From Corallium rubrum (taxonomy: Eukaryota; Cnidaria; Anthozoa; Scleralcyonacea; Coralliidae), in assembly GCA_964035015.1 (NCBI GenBank), contig OZ036006.1, forward strand, positions 5,803,041 through 5,867,040: a DNA stretch of 64,000 nt, given 5' to 3'. The position numbers and the translations under genes were made by a program. The notes under the pieces are model-generated. The model was not told the DNA's origin, ran no database searches, and saw only the letters and a list, made by a program, of their open reading frames with translations. Positions 49,789 to 63,200 of this stretch are shown in pieces; the first letter of the stretch is position 1; every line of letters starts with the position of its first letter.

Positions 49789-50158
49789 CAGTAAAACCCC
49801 ACATGTAAGAACCTGGTTTTTAAGAACCTGTTAGGCTAAGATTGTCCATTTAGACCCCCTTTACATAAGAACCTGTTTTAGCCTAAAATTTGAAAAGGTT
49901 CTTATTTTATAATTTACTACCAAGAATAGGTTTGTATTTTTTAAGATTGAAGTCATTTAGACATAATTAGATGCATTTTTTGTATAAATAATAGGCCTGT
50001 ACCAATATTCTTCCAGGAACAACCACATTTTTCCCCTTAAGAAAATAAGAACCTGTTTAAGAACCTAAATAGCCTAATTTCCCAGTAAGCACCAATTATA
50101 TAAGAACCTTTTTAGGCTAACTTGAAAAATACAGGTTCTTATATGCGGGGTTTTACTG
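49789..50158. mobile_element. 370-bp MITE, pogo/Tigger-like (TA duplication)
   Basis: Ends CAGTAAAACCCCACATGTAA and the inverted TATATGCGGGGTTTTACTG, with TA on both sides and internal TAAGAACCTG repeats. CAGT ends with TA are typical of Tc1/mariner-pogo. Confidence 0.85.
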
Positions 50159-50756
50159 TAGTGACCCCATCATTTACAGGGTTGCAATCCAGGGGGTGGC
50201 CCCAAGAATTCCCCAACACAGGGGCTAAGGTCCCCAACAGGAGGCTTCTCCCCTGGAAAATTTTCAAAATTTGAACGTCCAGAATAGCTTTTCCCATCTT
50301 TTCAGCATGAAAGTATCGCAATAACCGACAAGTTACAGCATTTATTTTTCAAAGTATCCATAAAGAAAAATCTGTTGAATACCTAGTGTGGTCATTAACC
50401 TTTGCCATTTTCGTCCAGTATTGCAGAAATAAAATAAATTTTGTATGTTGTAATTATTACTGTTGACATCTACATAATATATACCGTATCCTGTGTTTCT
50501 AAAGGAGTTTCATTTCACAAATGTCTTTTTTTAGTTCCCCATAACATTTTCTATATTATATTTGAAAGTGAACATGCTGATGAGTTCCGATACAAAGCGA
50601 AACAGTTAGAAATGTGTTGTATTTTATGACCTTCAGTGTTCTTAAAAATCACTCCTCAGGAAATGGCATTTCCGGGGGGCATGTCCCCGAACTCCCCTAG
50701 AAGAGTCCCTTTTTTGAACGCCCCCCATGGAAAAATCCTTAAAAGAGCGAGGCCCT

Positions 50757-50850
50757 GCAGTATTTCGTTATCAAAACTATTCACGATGCCCTGTTTACCA
50801 CGTTTTCACTTTGCTCTATCCAAAACCCTGCCTACACAGTACTTTTTTAC
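50757..50850 (+). repeat. Lone unit of the 120-bp satellite
   Basis: GTATTTCGTTATCAAAACTA, TTTCACTTTGCTCTATC and CCTGCCTACACAG match the satellite at 4440-6130; the CTGATGA part is missing. Confidence 0.8.
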
Positions 50851-51430
50851 ACTTTCGATTACTAGCGGGACGCTCTAACCATTGAGCAACTAGCTCTCAC
50901 GGATGACAGTTGTTTACTGTGAAGGGCTGCTCACCATTTTTTTTGTCACAAAGATGTTTTTGCATAATATTTTCTGGCGGAGAACGCTATAAAATGTCCT
51001 TTTTAAGCTTGCTAGATTGAGAAGTAATACATCGTACACCAGAAGCCGTTTATTATCTGATTTGAAAACACCGAGAAGCGAGTTGAAAAAACTCGGTGTT
51101 TTAATAACGCCTTCTCGTGTATGAAAGATCACTTCTGTTTGATATTCATGCATCTCAAATCATCAATAATTCATGAGGAAAACACAGGAAATCGCAGGTG
51201 GTTTGGATATCGGAGGAAGAAATTATTTTCTCTTAAAATACTGATGTGTTTGAGATGCTATATCATACACTCGGAGGAGTGTTTCATCAGGATATCCAAA
51301 CACTTCGAAGGTTGTTCAAAAACCTCGGCTTCGCCTCGGTTTTCAACAAACGTCTCAGTGTTTGGATATCCTGATGAAACACTCCTCCTCGTGTATGACA
51401 AATTACGTCAGTATTTTCAATTAATGAATT

Positions 51431-53049
51431 TACGGTGGCTGATTAGTGCCATTATGATTTTGCGTTCAAGTTTCTATTTTCCGAGTTTTTTCTCGAGTTT
51501 TTTCTCGAGTTTTTTCTCGAGTTTTTTCTCGAGTTTTTTCTCGACTTTTTTCTCGACTTTTTTCTCGACTTTTTTCTCGAGTTTTTTCTCGACTTTTTTC
51601 TCGACTTTTTTCTCGACTTTTTTCTCGACTTTTTTTTCGACAGACCGCCGAGTGGTATAAACGATCAAAACGATATACTATTTTCATCGAATTCAATAGA
51701 AAAGGTGAGTTATATGTGATTTCAATGTAACTATTATGATCTTGAGAGCTTTTTGAAGTGGTTTGTGTTAAATTTTTGAACGAGTATTATTGACAATTAA
51801 ACGACATACTGTATATGATGTATAGTATAAAAGAAGTATAAATAATAACAATAATTTAATTAATATAAGCACTCACTTATTATTAATTACAGCGTTTATA
51901 TATGAGAAATTTAACATTAATTAGAGTGCAGGGTTCCTGAAATAACCACAAGGTTAATCTAGTCAGGTAACCCTGTTCAATGCACAATTATAAATAAAAT
52001 ATTTTAGCTAGGTGAGCTTGTATAAGATGTAATAGCATGAAAGTGTAGTAACATAAAATTAATATATTAGTGATATATGCATTTATATTGTACCTTATGT
52101 ACAGATATATGTATATATATGAATATCCAAAAATGTATTTTTTCTTTCGGATTGTATTATATTAATTTTATGCTACTACACTTTCATGCTATTACATCTT
52201 ATACAAGCTCACCTAGCTAAAATATTTTATTTATAATTGTGCATTGAATAGGGTTACCTGACTAGATTAACCTTGTGGTTATTTCAGGAACCCTGCACTC
52301 TAATTAATGTTAAATTTCTCATATATAAACGCTGTAATTAATAATAAGTGAGTGCTTAATTAAATTATTATTATTATTTATACTTCTTTTATACTATACA
52401 TCATATACAGTATGTCGTTTAATTGTCAATAATACTGACTCGTTCAAAAATTTAACACAGACCACTTCAAAAAGCTCTCAAGATCATAATAGTTACATTG
52501 AAATCACATATAACTCACCTTTTCTATTGAATTCGATGAAAATAGTATATCGTTTTGATCGTTTATACCACTCGGCGGTGCATCGTCCGTCATGTTGGCT
52601 TACTGGCGTCTGTCGAGAAAAAAGTCGAGAAAAAACTCGAGAAAAAACTCGAGAAAAAACTCGAGAAAAAACTCGAGAAAAAACTCGAGAAAAAACTCGA
52701 GAAAAAACTCGAGAAAAAACTCGAGAAAAAAGTCGAGAAAAAACTCGAGAAAAAAGTCGAGAAAAAAGTCGAGAAAAAAGTCGAGAAAAAACTCGAGAAA
52801 AAACTCGAGAAACAACTCGAGAAACAACTCGAGAAAAAACTCGAGAAAAAACTCGAGAAAAAACTCGAGAAAAAACTCGAGAAAAAACTCGAGAAAAAAC
52901 TCGAGAAAAAACTCGAGAAAAAACTCGAGAAAAAACTCGAGAAAAAACTCGAGAAAAAACTCGAGAAAAAACTCGAGAAAAAACTCGAGAAAAAACTCGG
53001 AAAATAGAAACTTGAACGCAAAATCATAATGGCACTAATCAGCCACCGT
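51431..53049. repeat. Palindrome of about 1.6 kb with 12-bp satellite in both arms
   Basis: Left arm 51431-52066 and right arm 52157-53049 are reverse complements over about 600 bp of unique sequence (for example GGTTCCTGAAATAACCACAA / TTGTGGTTATTTCAGGAACC), with a spacer of about 90 bp. Near the outer end each arm has (TTTTTTCTCGAG)n: about 14 units at 51478-51641 and about 32 units at 52614-52999. The right arm also has an extra block of about 28 bp (GCATCGTCCGTCATG). Confidence 0.92.
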
Positions 53050-53169
53050 ATGAATTGAATATCAGGAGTTCGATGGCAGTCACAAGGGTCTTTGATAACA
53101 GCATCATCATTCACTGCTTCCGGTCCCATCTTAAAGTAGAATTCCAACATTACACTCTTAAGGCACGGG

Positions 53170-53252
53170 AAGCCTTTTATTATCTGATTTGAAAACACCG
53201 AGAAGTGTGTTGAAAAACACCTAAAAACTCGGTGTTTTAATAACGCCTTCTC
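53170..53252. repeat. Small hairpin element, related copy at 51040-51120
   Basis: TTTTATTATCTGATTTGAAA, AACACCGAGAAG and CTCGGTGTTTTAATAACGCC are shared by the two places flanking the big palindrome, which suggests they belong to the same element. Confidence 0.7.
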
Positions 53253-53281
53253 GTGTATGTATGTATGTATTTATGTATGTA

Positions 53282-53283
<2 letters not shown>

Positions 53284-53361
<78 letters not shown>
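53284..53361. repeat. (TA)n microsatellite
   Basis: About 39 TA units; a second run of about 42 units is at 53597-53680. They bracket a foldback element. Confidence 0.95.
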
Positions 53362-53363
<2 letters not shown>

Positions 53364-53365
<2 letters not shown>

Positions 53366-53593
53366 ACGTGACGTTTCTCTCTGACGAAGGGCCTTCGCTA
53401 GAAACGTTAGACCACTTACGAAGGGCCTTCGCTCGAAACGTTAGACCACTTACGTTCTCTGTTTCGGTAGCCTGCGCCGCAGACTGTTATAGTCGTCTGC
53501 GGCGCAGGCTACGTTTCGGCAGTATTAACCTACTATACCATATTTCGATTGTTGTTTCAACACTGCCTACGCAGCACACTACTTTTATTACAC

Positions 53594-53600
<7 letters not shown>
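53364..53600. mobile_element. CTGACGA/GAAACG element with nested mini-MITE
   Basis: Contains CTCTGACGAAGGGCCTTCGC, GAAACGTTAGACCACTTACG twice, then CTGTTTCGG interrupted at 53468, and the tail CACTGCCTACGCAGCACACT. The tail resembles the end of the 120-bp satellite unit. Confidence 0.8.
53468..53512. mobile_element. 45-bp hairpin insertion with 7-bp target duplication
   Basis: TAGCCTGCGCCGCAGAC and GTCTGCGGCGCAGGCTA form an almost complete palindrome. Flanked by GTTTCGG on both sides (53461-53467, 53513-53519), interrupting the CTGTTTCGGCAG motif of the host element. A relative is at 32440-32506. Confidence 0.8.
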
Positions 53601-53681
<81 letters not shown>

Positions 53682-54279
53682 CTTCTTCTGTTTGATATTC
53701 ATGCGTCATATCAGGAGTTCGATGATAGTCACAAGGGTCTTTGATAACAACATCATCACTTTTTGCAACTGTTTCCGGTTTGATCTTAAAATAGAATTCC
53801 AACATTACACTCTTTATGCAAGTGTAGTTCATCAGAGTTCAGAGTTCAGATGCATTTTCAAACGAAAATCAACTGCAGATTAGACAGTGGTAAATGATTT
53901 CGTCAAGCTTCCTTTTGATGTCTTTTTCATCATACAGAATACTTCAACTGCCTATCGTGGGCCTGGCGTTAATACACTTTCACACCTAATCTCTAAGTAA
54001 TAGATAAATCCCGAGAACGAGGGATGTATTGCTATATAAAGACCTTTTAATAATATCGCGTACATCCTGACGTTCGAGGGATTTATCTGACTTAATTTAT
54101 TATTGAGGAAGTTTTCCAACAAAGTTTGTCTATTTTTTCCACCTTGGACAAAGATTTTCCTTGTTTTTTTCTTCATTTCGTTTCTAATTATTATTCAAGG
54201 GCTTTATGCGATATAAAGCCCTCGGAAGAACAAAGAAAACTGACTCAATAATAAATTAATCTTAATATATAGATACGTT

Positions 54280-54420
54280 TTGCCCGTAAAATATTTATTT
54301 ACTATAAAGCTTTCGGCCTGTTGACTCAGGCCTTCGTCAGAGCAATTGCTCTTATGAAAGCCTGAGTTAACAGGCGAAAGCTTAGCAAAGAAATATTTTA
54401 CGTGGTGTTTCCACAAAACT
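54280..54420. repeat. Foldback element (AAGCTTTCGGCCTGTTGACTC)
   Basis: Arms CGTAAAATATTT...AAAGCTTTCG.CCTG and the inverted CAGG.GAAAGCTT...AAATATTTTACG, with CAGGCCTTCGTCAGAGCAAT in the loop. Confidence 0.7.
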
Positions 54421-54465
54421 TATTTATATTACATTATCGCCATGAAAACTTTCAAAGAATTAATC

Positions 54466-55653
54466 ATTTTTATTTTTTTTTTTAATTTTTTTTTATTAAC
54501 TTTTCAACCATGCAACAATGCAAATATACAGTATATAAAGAATGCAATAAATTGAACATGATTGAAGGAATGATCAACAGGACACGAGTCCCATGTGAAG
54601 ACCAACCCAACAAAAAAATTACATAATAAACGTTAAGTAAACACACGATAAAAAAAAACCCAACAAAAAACCCCAACTAATACACAAATTACATAAAGAT
54701 TTAAGAGCAACAACTTGGATTGAAAGAACGACACCTAGAACAGAAACTTTTCCAGGTGCGCAGTCTATTAACATCGAAATTGGAGTCTAACTTAGAAGAG
54801 TAGTGAATATAAAGTTCATGTTTAAAAATGGAAACAGAAGTACTATCGCGAACTATCGGAGAGAGATTGTTCCAGAGAAAGACAATTCTGTTGAAAAAAG
54901 AATTTCTAAAAAGAGAAGTCTTACAAGGATTGGCTTGAAGCAAGTTATTTTGACTTGAACGAGTGCGAGACGAGCGGATAGAAGAAAAAGTAACAAAACG
55001 GGAGATATCTAGATCGTAGAGACCTTGTTTACACTTAAAGAAGAAGAGAAGATCCTTAATTTCAAGCCAATATGATATAGGTAATAAGTTAAGCTTTTTG
55101 AGACGGTCAGTGTAAGACGATTCATAATCTTGGAGTATGAATTTCGTGGCTCGTCTCTGAACACCCTCAAGAAGTGAAAGGTCACGTGACTTGTCCTGAG
55201 GAGCCCAGATTTCACTACCGTAAGACAAGTGAGAACGGACGAGCGCTAAATAGAGTAGACGACGGCAACGGACATTTGACATTTGAGTACAGTTCCTGCG
55301 GAGAAACCCAAGCATACGATTAGCTTTAGCAACACATTTAGAAATATGGGGGGACCACTTAAGGTCATTGCTGATGACCACACCCAAGTCGGTTTGATTT
55401 GTTACACTTTTAACTAATTCGTTGTTGAGGTGATAGGAATGACTAGATTGAGTACGTTTTCGGGATATCCTTAGTAAGAGAGTTTTAGACACATTAAATT
55501 TCATTTGCCAGGACTGTGACCAGTTGCTCATAGCATCGAGATCAAGCTGGAGGAGATCTCTATCTGCTGGTGACTCAATTGAGCGGAAGCACTTGCTGTC
55601 GTCAGCAAAAAGAGCAACATACTGTTGCTGGTTATCATGTTCTGACTTAGCAC
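54466..55653 (-). mobile_element. LINE 3' half, reverse transcriptase C-terminal part
   Basis: The minus-strand open segment from about 55650 to TAA at 54701 reads YVALFADDSKCF (the FADD catalytic box), MSNWSQSWQMKFNVSKT, LGVVISNDLKWSPHIS, LVRSHLSYGSEIWAP, LEGVQRRATKFI and FLWNNLSPIVRDS, the fixed order of palm/thumb and C-terminal motifs in Jockey/CR1/Rex-type LINEs. The endonuclease and first RT blocks are missing. A poly-T run at 54466-54498 is its poly-A end. A MITE sits at its 5' boundary. Confidence 0.88.
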
Positions 55654-55662
55654 CTAGCGATC

Positions 55663-55778
55663 CAGACTTGCTCCAAGTCCGCCTCTTAGCGCTAGTTTTA
55701 GCGGGCGGGTGGAAAGGCGGACGATCGGAAAGGCGGGAGAGCGGAAGAGTCCTTTGAAAAGGACTTTGAGAAAGTCTA
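55663..55778. mobile_element. 116-bp MITE with 9-bp target-site duplication
   Basis: Ends CAGACTTGCTCCAAGTCC and GGACTTTGAGAAAGTCTA match the ends of the 13546 element. Flanked by CTAGCGATC at 55654-55662 and 55779-55787. GCGGGCGGGTGGAAAGGCGG and the GCGCTAG motif are also shared. Confidence 0.85.
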
Positions 55779-56663
55779 CTAGCGATCTTGTGAGTTGCAG
55801 TGTCCTTCAGGTCACCTTGTGTTTCAGTCTCTTCTGCTTTTTTTGTCGTTTCATGAAACCTGAATCGCCCTTGATTGAACCTGACCCAAATATAGCTCAT
55901 AATAATCGAGATAATAATAATAATTACTTTATTTTAACTGTTAAGTCCTTTCAGCTATATAGCTGGTATTAATAGGATGGACAATATTTAGCTATATAAT
56001 TATATGATTTTCAAATATAAATATATGATTAATAAATATAAAACAATAAATCGAAGTGATTTCTCTGACATAATTCGGCAGTGAGTTCCAATCTTTTGCT
56101 CCTGTGTACCTAAACATTGTTTGTCCAGTTTTAGTTATTACTATTAGCAGGTCTAAATAAAAGTGACCTTCGCAAAAACTGACTCATGACCTTCCTGCTG
56201 GGTATGACATCAGCGTGAGTAATTGCCTGCGTCACATGTATAAGGTTACATGGCGTGGCCGAGGAAGGCCAAGGTGGCCATTGCGCTTCCATAATTACTA
56301 CGATAATGACAGAAACCGTCCACACTTCGAGTCACTTTCCACACGAAGATAATACAACCTTTTCTAATGACGTCATTTACAGATTTTATAATGAAACGTT
56401 GAATCCACAACCCCCTGATAGAATGTGATTTCAAATTAATGTTGCAAACTATTATATGGACCTAACATGAAGCACTCGCCAACTTAGCGCTGTCCAAAAG
56501 GACCGAAGACTGTGGCCACTAGAGTGTTACCAAGGAAACGTGTAAACATTCGAATTAGAACAAATTGATTAGAACAGTTTACTGTAATTTATAGAAGAAT
56601 AGAATTTATAAGAATGACAAGGTAGAAATCTTGCTTTTTTGTTGTTTTTTAATACCATCAGGA

Positions 56664-56759
56664 ATGAAAGCAAGTCTTCGTGGGAAAGATGGAGATATTA
56701 TTGATCTGTCTGGAGTGGAAACAACGTTTGGAAGAGAGGATTCCGACATTATTTTACGG
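56664..56759 (+). CDS. FHA gene, first coding exon
   Basis: 32 codons; acceptor at 56660-56661 and donor GTTAGT. The acceptor two bases before the ATG implies an upstream 5' UTR exon. Confidence 0.7.
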
Positions 56760-56842
56760 GTTAGTTTCATTATTGTTTGGTATTATAGTATGGATAAAAC
56801 ATACTTAAATGATCTGAACAGAACTTATTTACGCGCTATAAT

Positions 56843-56922
<80 letters not shown>

Positions 56923-57151
56923 GCTTACCTCAAAAGTCTGCAACAGGCTGTTTCACCTAAAAAAGAATCTTCTGCCTGAAGATTCTTTTTTAGATGAAAT
57001 AGCCTGTTGCAGACTTTTGAGGTAAGCGAAAATCTATATTTGCTCTAACTATATGTTATCGAGCACTCTTTGCATTTCGTAGACCAAAACCCACACGTAT
57101 ATATATATATAGGTAATATTGGGCATTTTCCTCGATTACATAGCATATATA

Positions 57152-57199
<48 letters not shown>

Positions 57200-57221
57200 C
57201 ATAGCATATATATATTACATA

Positions 57222-57271
<50 letters not shown>

Positions 57272-60200
57272 GTGTGCAACCAATCCCTTGAGATTCGAAG
57301 GACAAAGATATTTTCACCATGTTGGATGATGTTATAATTGCAGATGATGAAAATCTTTTGAAATCGTCAACCAACATGGCGGCAATGATGTAAGATGCAC
57401 ACCAGCAATATATATATATATATATATATATAGCGGTACAACGTGTCCGTATTTTTATGCAAAAATATGCAGTTTACTGGCTAGGACAGCCAGTTCAGCG
57501 TGCTTATTGGCCAGAACATGCAGTTTACTGGCTGAGCAACATGCGTAATGCGACATGCGTGGAGACAAAAACTTCAAAGGTTTCCGACCCGAGTGGCCCT
57601 TCTGTATAGTCTTTATTCTGTGCCTCAGTAGCTCAATAGTTAGAGTAACGTACTGGTCGAGTGGTCATTAGAAGATTGCAGGTTCGGACCCTGACATCTG
57701 ACTGAATTTGCAACCTTAGTTCTCAATTGAGCCTCAGTAGCTCAATGGTTAGAGTGTCTATCTGATCATTAGAAGATTGCAAGTTCAAGTATCTCATTCT
57801 GGAGTTCAGAAATATAATATCTGAGATTAAAGCTTGATGAATGTGTACCAAAATGGGACTGTCTACCAATCAATTTATGGAATGACTCTCTGGGACTTTT
57901 TCCAAAGATGTAGCCTTGTAAAGTATGGAAATTAATGAAAGCTTACCCCCCCCCCCCCCCATTCCTCTAAATGAACCCCTAACCCTAACCTCAAATATGT
58001 AGAGTCTCCAGGGGGGTTTTATCCACCACATCCTCTCTGACCACCCTTAATATAGTCACTAATTTATGGTCCACAGTCATTTCCAAAGCTTGTGGGATGT
58101 GCAGTAACGTTCAATACGTCACTTCCCAGGTTCAACATCTTGGCAAGATCTTGCAAGATCTTGCAAGATCTTGCCAAGATCTTGCCAAGACGTGGATCTT
58201 GCCAAGATCTTGCCAAGATCTTGCCAAGACCTTGCCAAGATTCAAAAAAATTATTTTCTTGCCAAGATCTTGCCAAGATCTTGGCAAGATCTTGCCACGA
58301 TCTTGCCAAGATTTTTATATATAATTTTGCCAAGATCTTGCCAAGGTCTTGCCAAGATCTTGCCAAGATCTTGCCAAGATTTAATATATAATTTTAATTT
58401 TATGATCTTGCCAAAGTTTTACAAGGAGTTCATAATATATACTATGATCTTGTCATTATATTGCAATGATCTTGCCAATTATTGTATCACACAGGATCTT
58501 GGCAAGATCTTGGCAAGATCTTGGCAAGATCTTTACCAAGATCTTGCCAAGATTTATTATATAGTTTTAATATGATCATGCCAAGATCTTGCCATAATCT
58601 TGCCAAGATCTTGCCAAGATTTAATATATGATTTTAATATGATATTTCCAAGATCTTGCCATGATCTTGCCATGATCTTGCCAAGATCTTGCCAAGATCT
58701 TGCCATGATCTTGCCAAGATCTTGCCATGATCTTGCCATGATCTTGCCAAGATCTTGCCATGATCTTGCCAAGATCTTGCCAAGATTTAATATATAATTT
58801 TAACATGATAATTCCAAGATCTTGCCAAGATCTTGCCAAGATCTTGCCATGATCTTGCCAAGATCTTGCCATGATCTTGCCAAGATCTTGCCATGATCTT
58901 GCCATGATCTTGCCAAGATCTTGCCATGATCTTGCCATGATCTTGCCAAGATCTTGCCAAGATTTAATATATAATTTTAATATGATAATTCCAAGATCTT
59001 GCCAAGATCTTGCCAAGATCTTGCCATGATCTTGCCAAGATCTTGCCATGATCTTGCCAAGATCTTGTCCAGATCAAAGAAAACTTTTGGTAGTAATATT
59101 GAAGATTACATTAGTTTTAATTAATCTTGTGTACATGCAATTGACATCAACAACTGCTGTAAATATATATGCATAAACAAAGCCTAATAATAGCGTCAGT
59201 CATTACGCACTAGGTCACAATCAGTTGATTTTCAAAATACATGTAGCACCATTTCGTTTATTCGTAGAGTTATTATTTACTTTTTGTTTGACGACTAATA
59301 AGATAACTATAATACTGTAATATCGCAATGCCGAATGGTTGGCTTCCGGGCAAAACAACCGGAGACCCACTTGACGCATTTGACATTTCTTTATATCCGA
59401 TAAGATTTGAAGATGTGCGATTTCCGCGCTTTATTCTTTTCTAACCAATAACTTTGTTATAAAACCATCACGTGCATTTCCAGATGCCAGGCGCTTGTCA
59501 ACTTGTCATGCATGCCAACACCCTGCATTCTTGTTCAGAATGTCGCGCCGTGCAGTTAATTAAATCCGCTCACTATCCATGCAGAATCGAGAGAAACGTT
59601 TGAAATGACTTGCCGAACTAGACTTCTGAAGGTAAGTTCTTTGTTTGTTTTATATTACAACAGTTAACGACTCCATACGCAGTTTACATTTAATAAAATC
59701 ATAGACTGATCGTGTCATTTGCTCTCGGTTACCTCCTGCAGAGAACTAAAGCCCGAGCTCAATCAGTTTGAAATAATATTTCAAACGAAACTCTCCTTTT
59801 CTTCTGATCATAATGTTAACAAATGCTTAAACGTTATTTCGCGATATTATTGATTCTCTACGTCGAAGAGACAAAAACCGATTGGCATGCGCTAATGCGC
59901 ACTGTTGTTGTCGAACAACTTAGTTTATACTTTACTCTGTCTTATAAACTCGTTGCGGTCCGAATCGGTCTTTAGTTTTTTATTCTGGCTAACACCAGAC
60001 GATTTTATTCACCTCTGGGGAAGCCCTCGAACAGGAATGAGTTAACGCCATACGATTTTACTCGTCAAGGGGAGAAGTCTTCATGGTTAATAACCCTTTC
60101 ATGCGCATCGTTGTTGTCGAACAACTTTATCTTTGTACTCTGTCTGCGTCTCGGACAGCCATGCGTGATAGAGCTAAACAGAGCCATGCGTGATAGAGCT

Positions 60201-63200
60201 AAACAATTTATTTCTATTTGACTTATAACCAAGGTTAATGCTGCGCCGCACGCAACACATCAAGGAATGGCGCTACGCCAATATGAATATTAAAAGACAA
60301 TAATTATAGACTAATATTTTTCCGCCTTGCCCTTGGCTACATTCAACTGTATTGTCGTGTGTTTGCTTTATTCTTTAATCAATGTTTTCATTCCATGGCG
60401 TGTCCAAATATATACATTTAATATTAATTTGTGACGTTGAAAGTGTGTGTGTGAAGTGAATTGTTTTAATGAACAGAGGAACATTGACCGAGAATTTGCA
60501 GAAAATCTGATGTATGGTCTTTAATACGATATTAACTCTCAAATTTTGCTATTGCTAGTTCGTTTTTGGAGAAAAAATGTCCCGGGGTTTGAGTGGACAA
60601 CTATGCATAAAAACAATGGATTTTCACTATTTTCACTTTTTCAGCGTTGATGTTAATGTAAAATTCGTTTTTGAAGAAATTTGGGCTTCTTGGTAACAAT
60701 GCCTTATGACAAATGTGTCATATTAAGGCATAGTTACCAAGATGCCCAAATTTCTCCAAAAACGATCTACCGCGGCAAATTTTGAGAGTTGATAGCACGA
60801 TATATATACATATGTATAGATATATCTATATATCTATATATCTATATATCTATATCTATATCTATATCTATATAGATATATAGATATATAGATATATAGA
60901 TATATAGATATATAGATATATAGATATATAGATATATAGATATATAGATATATAGATATATAGATATATAGATATAGATATATAAATGCAGTGAAGATGA
61001 TGATTTCAATGCCAAATGTTTGGAAATGAGAAACTTTTTTGTTAATCGCAGTTATCCTTCCCACCTCTTAATAGACACTGCCTTACACAAGGTCTCCAAC
61101 ATTTCCCGTTCAGACACCTTAAGCGAACCTTTGGCTACCATTTCTAATGAAAAAGTACCTCTAGTTTTCACTTTTCATCCCTTCAATTTCAAAGTAAGGG
61201 ACATCATTAGCCGCAATTTCGACCTCATTAAAAATGACCCAGAAACATCTTTCATTTTCTCTGAGAAACCCCTAGTATCTTTTCGGCATAGCAAAAACAT
61301 CCGGGAAAACGTTGTTCACAGCTCACTGCAGCAAACCTTGGTATCACATGTTGGCACCAGCTCTTGCTGTCGTGGTAGGTGCAACACCTGTAAATACTTA
61401 GACTCCTCAATTTCAATTTCGGCTCGAAAATGTAGGTTCAACATAACCCACAGTTTCACTTGCACTTCCTCCAACCTCATTTACTGTATCTCTTGCAGTA
61501 AATGTCCCATGCTTTACATCGGAGAAACTGGAAGACGTTTAGGTGACAGGTTTGTTGAACACCTTCGTGATGTCAAAAACAATGTGCCAAACAAACCTGT
61601 TGCCAGGCACTTCAACAGTGCCAACCACTCCTTTTCCAACATGAAAATCTGTGCCATTCAGCCCATTACAGGTTGTAACGATACTCGTCGTAAACAAGAA
61701 ATGCGTCTCATTTACAAACTTGGTCTCACGGCCTCAATGAGCGATTCTCTTTCATTTAGCTCACTCCACCACCATATTCCACACCTTTTCCTTAACCTTT
61801 TTCTGATGATTTAAATAGTAATTTATAACCTGTTTCTTTGCCTATTTGCAGGTAGCTGACCCACAATTGGGTCAGCACCTGCACACAGGCTAAAATTACA
61901 TATTAATTTATTTGTTTACTTTGTTTTTATTGGCTTACATGTGTTCACGTGATTCCCATTGTAGCTCTGCTATAAATACGCGTGACCACATGTGAGTTGT
62001 TTACTAATTTCTCCTGACGAAGGGCCTTCGCTCGAAACGTCGAGAAGATTTTTCTCTGTTTTTCAGGCCAACGTGACTTAACCCTGGTAATATTTAGATA
62101 TATAAAAAAGCTTCTAGGACAGCGTCGCCACGGTTGAAATCCAAATATTACCAGGGTTAAGTCACGTTGGCCTGAAAAACAGAGAAAAAATACACGTGAC
62201 CACATGTGAGTTGTTTACTAATTTCTCCTGACGAAGGGCCTTCGCTCGAAACGTCGAGAAGATTTTTCTCTGTTTTTCAGGCCAACGTGACTTAACCCTG
62301 GTAATATTTTTATATAGATATATAGATATAGATATATAGATATATAGATATATAGATATACATATAGATATATAGATATATATAGATATAGATATCAGAT
62401 TTTATACCAGATTTTCTTCAAATTTTCAGTGGGTTCTCCTCTGTTTATTAAAACAACAAAAATGCAAAAATACAACAAATTTTTCACTTCATGGACACTT
62501 TAATCATTTTCTAAAATTTATTGAGTTCTTTGCTCATGTTCTTTATTATGTTACAGTGGCAATCTTGTGACAGTAAATTGCACCACCAAAGGGTTAACTT
62601 GGGAAATGTGCAATTACCTGTAATAGTCGTCGAGTTGCCTGAACTGGAAGGTGGAATTGTTTTCCAAACAAGATACCCCAAAGTACCACTGGAACCAGTG
62701 AGAGTGACAAAAATGTTTGGTATGTAATTTTCTACATTTAACCACAATTGCTACAAATGTTCTACAATTATAAAGTCAGCCAGTGTTAAGTATATAAATT
62801 TAATATACTGTATGACTACTACTAATAATAATAAATAATAATAAATGCAATATTGATAATGAAATGGCTTTTAGAGTACATGTAACTTAACTACAAGCTT
62901 TCAGATGTGCCTTTTTACCTGGGAAATTGGTAATTATTCTACTTTTTAATTTGTTTTTATGTAGATATCCTGAATGCTAAATATATTCCCAATAATATTA
63001 AAAAGTGTCACCAGTCATGATTATTGATGTGTGAATCGAAAATGCCACAACACTCTGAGGAAATCAAAAAGTGCGAAATAGTCAAACCAAGGCCAATACA
63101 TGTACTGAATAATCAAGACCAGTTAAACATGGACTTCTTAGTAATAGAACCAATTCTCAAATTTTCTTTTTATTTACTGAACATTGAATCAGTTTTTAAT

